A stretch of DNA of 64,000 bases from Ottelia alismoides. Taxonomy: Eukaryota > Streptophyta > Magnoliopsida > Alismatales > Hydrocharitaceae. The DNA lies in the NCBI GenBank assembly GCA_037367405.1, contig JAZKJV010010527.1, positions 620,001-684,000 on the forward strand. Direction: 5' to 3'. Numbering within the stretch: the stretch's first letter is position 1; every line of letters starts with the position of its first letter. The notes beneath the pieces were generated by a model. The model was not told where the DNA came from and ran no database searches. It was given only the letters and a program-made list of their open reading frames with translations. A program made the translations under genes and the position numbers. Shown here one piece after another: positions 55,805 to 64,000 of this stretch.

Positions 55805-58711
55805 GGCAGTCCTAGATCGTAGCCCTGATCTAGACCCCTCACCCCACCACTACCCCTCCAACTCAGCGCTGCCGCCCTCTGACTACCGTTGCTGCCACCG
55901 CTGGCTCTCTTTCCCGTCGCACCGCCATGCCACCGCAGCCCCCTGCTGCACCTCCGTGGCATTGCCGCACTGTAGGAGCGACACCGCCACCTTGCTGCAC
56001 CGCCACAACCCCCTGATGTGCCCCTGTGTCACCTCGTTGCACCGTCGTAGCCCCCTGCGCTCCTCCGCGGCACTGCAACACCACTGTAGTTGCCTTCTTT
56101 GTGCCGCAATAGCCCATATCTTCGTTGTGTACCGATCTGCAATCTGATTTGATCCGAAAACAATCTGATTTTGACTGAAAAACATGATTTCAGACCTATA
56201 AATCACGTTTCCGGACCTAGCGTGCAACGACGATTGATGGGGATGGTTGTATGAGCCTACACGTACAACCAATCCTCCATATGATCATGCAGACTCGCTC
56301 TGATCAGTGTACTTCCCTAGGCCGAGTTTTGTTTTCGGTTGTTCTTCCATCATGTCAAAGAATACATGTGATACTTTTTCTTCGTCCAGTGCCTTAAAAG
56401 CCCGGCTCCTATCATAAAGATGGATGGGACCAACTATGAGTTGTGATGCACGTGGTTTCTTACCCTTATGCAGTACAACAATAAGGAGGACATTTCTGAC
56501 GAAGCCAACACGGATAGATAAGACTGGAGACAATGTTTCGTGGAAGCAAGACAACGCGTATGCACGTATTTGGCTCTATAAGACCCTTACCACAGAGATA
56601 GCCAATGACATTGTGAATCAACCCTCCGCCAAGGCGATGCAGGATATTTTGGCATTCACTTATGCCAAGCGAAGAAGAAGGCCAAGATTCATCAGTGTCA
56701 GTTTAACATTTACATGGTCAAGCAGAATGGCCATCCTTTGCTCACGTTTTACTCCTCACTTCGTGGCATGTTCAAGAAGCTTTACAACTTCATGCCTATT
56801 ACGACATCTACAGAGCAACAGATGGCATACATGAAATCCACTATGGTTTGAGTCTTTTTGGATGTGCTCGACCTAGAGTATGATGCAACACAAACACAAC
56901 TCCTTACTGGGGCGACCATACCTCTCATGGAGGAGGTATACATGCTTCTTATTCCTCCTACTGTCGCCCCGCAACCCTCTTCAGCGATGGCCGCTTCTCA
57001 CGACAAAGGAGGATCTACCTAGTTCAGAGGACATAGTCCTCGTAGTAGAGGCGGTGGACGTCATCATGGTCCTTGCACCCACTGTCGTCGTTCAGGACAC
57101 TCAGAGGACACATGCTACCTGAAGCATGGATACCCTGCATCTACTCGTATGGCAGAACATATCGAGCCTTCAGAGACTCTAGCTTCCCAGGCATATCCAC
57201 GCCTAGATGACATTGTCTCTCGTATATGGGAGATCCTGACTCCGGTGGTCGGCACCACCACTACAGGATTTATAAATACTGCAGCCGCAACCAGAGCTTT
57301 TTCGAGCTCCTCAGGTATCACTCATGCTTTTATTGGTAGTAGTGGTGCAAATATGATAGAGTGGATCGTGTACTCTGGCGCATCCCACCATTTGTGTGGA
57401 GACAAAGCCCAGTTCAGGTCCTACAGGACTATACCTTCTAGCTGATGGGTTGTTATTGCTAATGGAGTCCACTTACCCATATCACAGGACATGGGGAGGT
57501 GTATCTGACACCATCCATGCGCCTTCAGAATGTTTTATATGCCTATGATTTTTAGATGAACTTACTTTCTATTAGTCAGATCATTAAGGCTCTGCATTAC
57601 TGTGTCATTTTTGACCCTTCGTCTCTTGTGTTTCAGGACATACTCACGGTTAGGGTGATTGGATGTGGCCGTGAGCAGCGGGGGCTCTATAGATTGGTCC
57701 AACCTCCTCATGTTAGTGCCTCTACTATTCCTACTGGTCGGTCTCACCGTACCTATGACACCTTCCTTTTGTCCACCTTCCTCTGCAGAAGCTGTCATGT
57801 CCTCCCATAGATCTCCACACGATCTTCCTTTCAGTGTGAGGCTTGCCAGCTGGGGAAGCACTATTGTTCCTCCTTTCCATCTCGTCAAAGTCGGAGAAGT
57901 TCTCAGTTGTTTGAGCTACTTCATTTAGATATCTAGGATCCGAGTCGTATTCCTGATCAGCAGGGACATCTTTTTTATTTGGCCATTGTGGATGATTTTT
58001 CTAGAGTTCCTTGGTTTTCCTTTTGAAGAACAAGTCTGAGGCCGGGTCTGTTATCAAGTCGTTCATTAATGAGATAAAGAATATTTTTCTGCCAATGTCA
58101 AATATCTGCGTTCTGATGATACCTTAGAGTTTTGCATCCTATAGCTTTCTGAGTTTCTCAGGTCTCTTGGCATTGTACACCAGACCTCGTATGCCCATAC
58201 ATCTCACCAGAACGGTGTTCTCGAGCGCAAACACCGTTACTCGATGTGACCATAGTCTTGTTGATTCAGAGTCGTGCTCCTCACGCTTACTGGGGTGATG
58301 CGGTTCTCACGGCTTGCTACTTAGGAACTGCATGCCTTCCTCTGTTTTTAGGGGGAAAAATAGCTTTCTCGGTTGTGTTTCTCGAGAAGGATTTATTCTC
58401 CCTCACACCTCGTATGTTTGGATCTATATCCTTTGTTCATGATTTTTCTCCTGATCGTGACAAGCTCTCCCTCAGAGTTGTCAAGTGTGTTTTGTTGGCT
58501 ACTCATACCCAAAGGGGTACCATTGTTTTGATCCACTTCGGGGGAAATACTTTGTCAGTGTTGATGTTACATTTTTTGAGTCTGTCATATATTTCTCTCC
58601 TACAAGTGACAGACTAGCTCCATCAGAGTCTGATGACGAGATCTACATGCCTCCTACAATACTACCACCACTTACACCTACTTCTGCTTAGTCACCACCC
58701 ATTCCTCCACC

Positions 58712-59809
58712 CAAGGTTCGAAATCTCGATTTTGATTACATTTCGGCCATCCTCAAAATTGAAATTTTGGTGAGATTTCGGGAAATTTAGACTGTTTCGG
58801 TGGAGATATCGAAAACGGTTCAAAAAAGATATTTTTCGACCATTTTTTGCAAATTAAGATCTTCCAAGTTATTACAACAACAAATGACTTACATATACAC
58901 ACTTATATCACACATTTTACAAATATATGCCCCTTATATCGCACATATCAATCATATCGGCAATTTCGTTGTTAATGCTGATTCTTTGGCTGATACATAT
59001 TGGAAATGGATATCATTAAATCTAAGTTCTTAAAACAACAATAGCTTACAAATGCACACTTATATCACACGCATCTCTCATCCACATGCCTTATATCACA
59101 CATATCGGTCATATTGGACATATCATTAGGTTGACCGATGGATATTATAAATAGAGATCGAAATAATTAAGCTAACAACACTTAGAAGATGTCTTTTGTT
59201 CATAAAAATAGACCAGCATTTGATTCTAAAATGTAGATAATTATTAATGAGACGATGTTTAGTTCATAGAAATAACTATCGTAGACAAGTTATAGTGAAT
59301 TACATCATTAATTACATACTTACAGTAAAGATGATCCATTTTACGGAGATAAATGACGAACAGAATGAAACGAACAAGCTATGTCGGATATCTACAAGCT
59401 AGAATTGTTTCATCTCCACTGCTAAAACCATGAATCTCCCCAAGTTGAAGAATCATCGTATGTAACCCCCCCACCTTGTCACACAATACCCTACCCGAAA
59501 CATAATACACAAATCATTCTGTGTTTTAATATAAGACATTGATTAATAAGTAGTAAAATCAAGCTCACATAGATAATATCACTGATTTACATAGGTATCA
59601 ATGAAATTTTGCCGATATCGGTCAAAGTTCGAAAAATTTTGGACTAAAAGCCATGAATTTCGACCGATATGGGGTCGATATGTAGAAATATCACTGATAT
59701 TTTGACCCATCTCGGTCAAAATCCGAGAAATCGACATCTAGGTGGTTTCGATACCCAGGACCTGTCGATTTCGAAATTTCAACGAAATTTGCCAAAATTT
59801 CAATCCATG
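58712..59809. mobile_element. hAT-like non-autonomous element, 1098 bp
   Basis: Inserted in the Pro-rich linker of copia F1. The ends are CAAGGTTCGAAATCTCG and, reverse-complemented, CATGGATTGAAATTTTG, a clear imperfect inverted repeat. Flanking 8-mers CCTCCACC and CCACAACC share six of eight positions, but the target itself is CCA-rich. The interior is AT-rich with ATTTCGG and GATATCG words near both ends. No ORF resembles a transposase. Confidence 0.7.
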
Positions 59810-59932
59810 CCACAACCACCACCTACATTGATTCAGTTTTTGCCACATGTGTTTACTCACAGGTCTCCCTATGTTCCCCTTGCTCACATGCCTTCCCCAT
59901 CATCCAACACGCATTAGGTATGTAATGAGCAC

Positions 59933-59991
59933 TAGTATACCAAGTGGTGAGTCCCAATTTCTGGAACATCACCCATTTCTTTCTAAAAAAA
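59933..59991 (+). mobile_element. 59-bp micro-insertion with A tail
   Basis: Flanked by a perfect 17-bp direct repeat AGGTATGTAATGAGCAC (59916-59932 and 59992-60008) and ending in seven A residues. This is the signature of a LINE-mediated, heavily 5'-truncated retroposition into copia F1. I do not recognise the source. Confidence 0.8.
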
Positions 59992-60522
59992 AGGTATGTA
60001 ATGAGCACATTGTTTCTATTGATGGCACTATTGAGTTGTTTGTATAGCGGGAGTCACTACAGGATGAGCAGGTACCCTCTTAAGAGGAAAGTTTAGAGGT
60101 TCAAGACATGAGAGATGATCTTGATGTGTTGATTGCTCTGCGAAAGCAGAGATGTATGCATACTACATATCCTCTTGCAACCCATGTTTCCTTGAGCAAA
60201 TTTTCAGAGGATTTTAGAAGATTTACCTTGGCACTATCAGTCATGGAGATACCACAGACATATCAGGAGGCTATTCAAGACAGTCAGTGGCGTCTAGACA
60301 TGGAGGAGGAGATGGCCGCACTACAGTCACGTGACACTTGGAGTCTTATTTCTGCTCCGTTTGACGCATCCGTTGATGGATGCAAGTGGGTGTTCACTGT
60401 GAAGTACCATGCAGATGGCAGTGTAGATCGCTACAAGGCGGGACTTGTGGCACGTGGGTTCACCCATACATATGGGGTGGACTATCGGTTCTCCTCTTGT
60501 TCTACAGTTTGGCGTATTAAAG

Positions 60523-63500
60523 AATGTCAGAAATCAAGGGTGACGTGTTCTCCTCTTCCGGTGCCTCTCAAAGGACCGGCACCTATCATAAAGATGGACG
60601 GGACCAACTACGAGTTATGGTCCATGCAGTTTCGTACCTTGATGCAATGCCACAACAAGGAGCATATTCTGACTGATTCAGAGCCGGTGGACAAGACTGG
60701 GGCCAATGCATCATGGAAGCAAGATGATGCATATGCTCGTATATGGCTCTCTGGGACGCTTAGCACAGAGATTGCTAATGATATTGTCAATCAGCCAACT
60801 GCAAAGGCCATGTGGGACATATTGGCTGCTACCTATGGACAAGCGAAAAAATGAAAGCAAGATACTCCAACTTCAGTTCGAAATTTTCTCGACCAAGCAG
60901 AATGGTTGACCTTTACATGCCCACTTTTTACATCTGAGAGGCATGTTTGAACGACTCCATAGCTTCATGCCTATCACTACCAGCGTGGAACAACAGCATG
61001 CATATCAGAATGCCACTATGACTGGCGTTTTCCTGTCCTCTCTTGACTCGGAGTACGATGCCGCTTGTACTCAACTTTTGACTGGCGAGGCCATACCACC
61101 AATGGAGGAGGTCTACAAGCGGCTGAGCAGGATTATTACCATACCTACATCCACGCCACAGCCGACTTCCTCGGCTATGGCTGCTTCTCGTGGACGAGGC
61201 AGTGCGTCCCAGTTCCGTGGTTATGGACCTCGTGGTAGAGGCAGGGGTCGTCAGCGTGGTCCATGTTCTTATTGTCGTCATCCTGGCTACTCAGAGGAGA
61301 CATGCTTTCACAAGCACGGCTTTCCGGCGTCTGCACGTGTTGCAGAGCAGACTGACTCTTCACCTGCACCTACTACTAATGCACGCTTTGACGATCTTGT
61401 CTCGAGATTTCGAGAAATGGTGACTACTCCTGTGACTCAGACTGCAGGACCATCAGATGCAGCGGCCACTGCCAGAGCACTACCCAGTTCATCAGGTATT
61501 TCATATGTGCTTACCAGTAGCAGCAGTTCTGATGTGACAGATTGGATTGTGGATTCTGGAGTGTCTCGTCACATGTGTGGAGATCGGACACTATTTTCTT
61601 CATACACGACTATTGCTCCTGGGCGATCCGTAATCATAGCCAATGGAGTTCGGCTACCCATTGTTGGTCAGGGGGAGATTGTTTTAGCCATGGCCTCAAA
61701 TTTCAGCGAAATTCGGTCGAATTTCTATCGAATATCGATATCCAGTCGAAATCGAAATTCGACCGAAATGACCGAAATATGGGGGTCCTAATACGAAAAA
61801 TGACCGAAATATGGGGGTCCTAATACAAAAAATGACCGAAATGACCGAAATTTCGGTCGAAATTCCACCGAAATTCCATCGAATTTCTGTTTTGGTCGAT
61901 ACCGAAATGGTGACCGAAATCGACATTTAGGGCCTTGGTTTTAGCCCCCTCTATACGTCTTCAGAATGTTCTACATGCTCCAGACTTTCAAATGAATCTT
62001 TTGTCTATTAGCCAGATTACAAAAGATTTACACTGTCGTGCTATTTTTGACCCCTCTTCTCTTATGTTTCAGGACATACTAACTGGCATGATGATTATTC
62101 ATGGCCGTGAGCAGAGAGGATTATACAAACTTGTTCAATCATGTGCTGGGTTGGCCTATATTCCCTCTGGATCTACCTCGCCTTTTCTGTGGCATCTTCG
62201 CTTTGGCCACCTTCCTCTCCAAAAGATGATACGTGTTCTCCCGCAACTATCTCCTCGTACTACTCTGGACTGTGAAGCTTGTCAGCTTGGGAAACACCAT
62301 CGCTCCTCCTTTCCGAGTCGTCCAAGTCGTAGTAGTAGTCGGTCCTTTGAGTTGTTTCATTTTGACATTTGGGGTCCAAGTCGTGTTCCTGATCATCAGG
62401 GGCATAAATTTTATATGGTTACTGTCGATGATTATTCTAGACTTTCTTGGGTTTTCTTGCTTAAACATAAGTCTGATGCATGTGCTATAAGTAAAACTTT
62501 TCTTATTGAGATCAACAACATTTTTTCTGCTAAAGTTAACTACATTCGTACCGACAATGCTTTGGAATTTTCTACTCTTCATTTGGCAGAATTTCTCCAG
62601 TCTCTGGGTATAGTTCATCAGACTTCCTATACTTATACATCACAGAAAATGGGGTTGCATAACGTAAACATCGTCACCTCTTAGACATCACGAAGACCTT
62701 GTTGATTCACAACAGTACACCTCATTCCTTCTGGGTGGATACCGTCGTAACCGCCTGTTACTTTGTAAATCGCATGCCATTCACCATTCTTGGAGAGAAG
62801 AGTCCCTTCTCTATTGCATTTCCCGAGAACGATCTCTTCAAACTTACACCTCGTGTTATTGGATCGGTAGCTTTTGTCCATGACTTTACTCCTGGCCGTG
62901 ACAAGCTCTCACCTAGAGCTGTCAAATGTGTCTTTGTTGGTTATTCTCGTACCCAAAAAGGGTATAGATGTTTTGATCCTGTTGGGAGAAAATACTATCA
63001 GCGCCGATGTTACTTTTTTCGAATCTATTATGTATTTCTCTCCTACAGGTTACATGTTGTCTAATACTGGATCCAGAGAAGATGTTGTGGTTCCTCCACC
63101 TCCATCTGCTCCTTGTAATGTCCCACGGTCTTCACCACCTACACCACCACCCCTACCTCCACCTCCACCTAAAGAGTCTACTTTCTTACCCCATGTTTAT
63201 ACTCGTAGGTCTTCTACTCGCCTCTCTGCTCATGCGCCTATCACATCATCCACCATGCCTCAGGTATGTCAGGAACATATTATTTCTACTGATGGCACTG
63301 GATATTTTATTGATGAACAGGAAGAGTTAATTCCAGAGGACGGTGAGGCTGATGACCTGGAGATACCGATTGCTCTAAGGAAACCTCGTCGCCAATGTGC
63401 TACTTACCCAATGGCTACACATGTTTCCTTGGATCATCTGTCAGAGGACTACAAGAAGTTTATAGTGGGACTATCTGTTGTTACTATCCCACGGACGTAT

Positions 63501-64000
63501 CAGGAGGCGCTCCAGGATAGTAGGTGTCGCCTTGCTATGGAAGAAGAGATGGCGGCTCTGCGATCACGTGGCACATGGAGCGTTATTTCACCTCCACCAG
63601 GAGTATCTATTGTGAGCTGCAAATGGATATTCACGGTCAAGCAAAGGGCCGATGGCAGTGTCGACCATTTCAAAGCAAGGCGTGTGGCTCGGGGGTTCAC
63701 CCAAACCTATGGGGTGGATTATCATGACACATTTTCTCCAGTAGCAAGACATTTGACACTACGATTCTGCTATCTGTTGCCGTTTTCAGGGACTGTCCTC
63801 TGTATCAACTCGATGTCAAGAATGCCTTTCTCTATGGGAATCTCCAGGAGGAAGTATATATGCAACAACCACCAGGATCTGCTACTGAGGGGGAGTCTCA
63901 GAAGGTGTGCGGCCTTCACAAGGCGATTTATGGCCTGAAGCAGAGTCCGAGAGCTTGGTACCAAAAGCTATCGGAGTTGATAGAGAAAAAAGGGTTCGTG
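60523..64000 (+). pseudogene. copia F2 gag-pol, broken
   Basis: Gag starts at ATG 60523 (MSEIKGDVFSSSGA), shifts frame, and reads MDGTNYELWSMQFRTLM from 60594. A stop follows at 60852-60854. The zinc knuckle CSYCRHPGYSEETC has Tyr for the metal-binding His. The protease is VDSGVSRHMCG. The MITE interrupts GAG-pre. Integrase has WHLRFGHLPLQKM, FHFDIWGPS and RTDNALEF, but the catalytic Glu codon is TAA (62660-62662). The integrase tail, Pro-rich linker and RT (63300-64000, [14 protein letters not shown]) follow with shifts. Confidence 0.88.
61689..61937 (+). mobile_element. hAT-like MITE, 249 bp, copy 2 (ACCGAAAT-rich)
   Basis: A perfect 8-bp target duplication GTTTTAGC (61681-61688 and 61938-61945). 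The inverted ends are CATGGCCTCAAAT and, reverse-complemented, CAAGGCCCTAAAT. It aligns with copy 1 in reverse orientation and is longer, mainly through a 32-bp tandem duplication (61770-61801 and 61802-61833). No coding capacity. Confidence 0.88.

Larger units (their letters stand above)
55649..60487 (+). mobile_element. Ty1/copia retrotransposon F1, 3' truncated, with hAT-like insert
   Basis: It begins with a 5' LTR and primer-binding site and continues through gag, protease and integrase to RT. A 1.1-kb insert interrupts it (58712-59809). At 60487 it ends in the RT motif TYGVDY and is joined to the leader/gag of F2, so the rest of pol and the 3' LTR are gone. It is related to copy D. Confidence 0.85.
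56352..60487 (+). pseudogene. copia F1 gag-pol, broken and truncated
   Basis: It starts at ATG 56352 (MSKNTCDTFSSSSAL). Gag runs in shifted frames to a sound zinc knuckle CTHCRRSGHSEDTC (57088-57129 region). The protease motif reads VYSGASHHLC near 57365, so the catalytic Asp is Tyr. GAG-pre/integrase (57556-58340) retains NGVLERKH; the integrase tail and Pro-rich linker run to 58711. After the insert, the linker (59810-59915) and RT start (60108-60487, [20 protein letters not shown]) follow. It has many frameshifts and stops. Confidence 0.85.
60488..64000 (+). mobile_element. Ty1/copia retrotransposon F2, internal part, runs off the window
   Basis: It begins about 35 bp upstream of a gag start without its own LTR or primer-binding site, fused to the RT of F1, and continues to RT at the window end. 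It is the same lineage as D and F1 and carries the 249-bp MITE at 61689-61937. Confidence 0.85.

Noticed and set aside
1..64000. A bacterial-type or phage-type defence or biosynthetic system
   Set aside because: No operon-like gene order, ribosome binding sites or prokaryotic genes were seen; all long frames are explained by plant transposable elements or the two phosphatase exons.

Overview
The window is nuclear DNA of a flowering plant and consists almost entirely of transposable elements. The evidence is many plant-type Ty1/copia elements primed by initiator tRNA-Met, L1- and RTE-type LINEs, an RTE-tailed tRNA-derived SINE, hAT-like non-autonomous DNA elements, and one host gene piece with GT-AG introns. 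I cannot name the species. There are no rRNA or tRNA genes, CRISPR arrays, bacterial operons or organelle genes.

Layout. 1-4415: 3' part of copia A (+), inserted in an RTE LINE. 4416-7935: pieces of two RTE LINEs and an L1 LINE, all on the minus strand. 8130-10610: LTR element I, which has no gag-pol. 10661-12185: a hAT-like MITE in an L1 fragment. 12990-13441: two exons of a PHS1-like dual-specificity phosphatase, the only recognisable host gene. 13578-18424 and 18824-23394: copia B and copia D, both antisense to that gene and lying just downstream of its last visible exon. 23865-27877: a SINE, a 1.2-kb TIR element in a (TA)n tract, a hAT-like element and an RTE 3' end. 27889-32869: copia C, the youngest and most complete element.

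34.0-55.65 kb is best read as one old copia element (G, +) split by nested insertions. Its pieces are 34020-34475 (GAG-pre), 44245-45095 (integrase) and 54744-55648 (reverse transcriptase). The inserts are a 9.8-kb composite carrying a GC-rich L1 LINE and a solo LTR, then a hAT-like element (45096-54743). That hAT-like element itself contains copia E (45137-50187) and LTR element II (51676-54504). Copia F1 begins inside the reverse transcriptase of G at 55649, carries a 1.1-kb hAT-like insert, and is fused at 60487 to copia F2, which runs off the window and carries a 249-bp MITE.

No transposon polyprotein here is intact; copia C comes closest, with two nonsense codons. Most complete LTR elements still have 5-bp target duplications, and several hAT-like elements have 8-bp duplications, so the order of insertion can be read. 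The most unusual points are the hAT-like family with CA(A/T)GG...CC(A/T)TG ends, the repeated short hairpins inside the gag-pol-less LTR elements, and the PHS1-like gene cut off by copia insertions before its catalytic exon.
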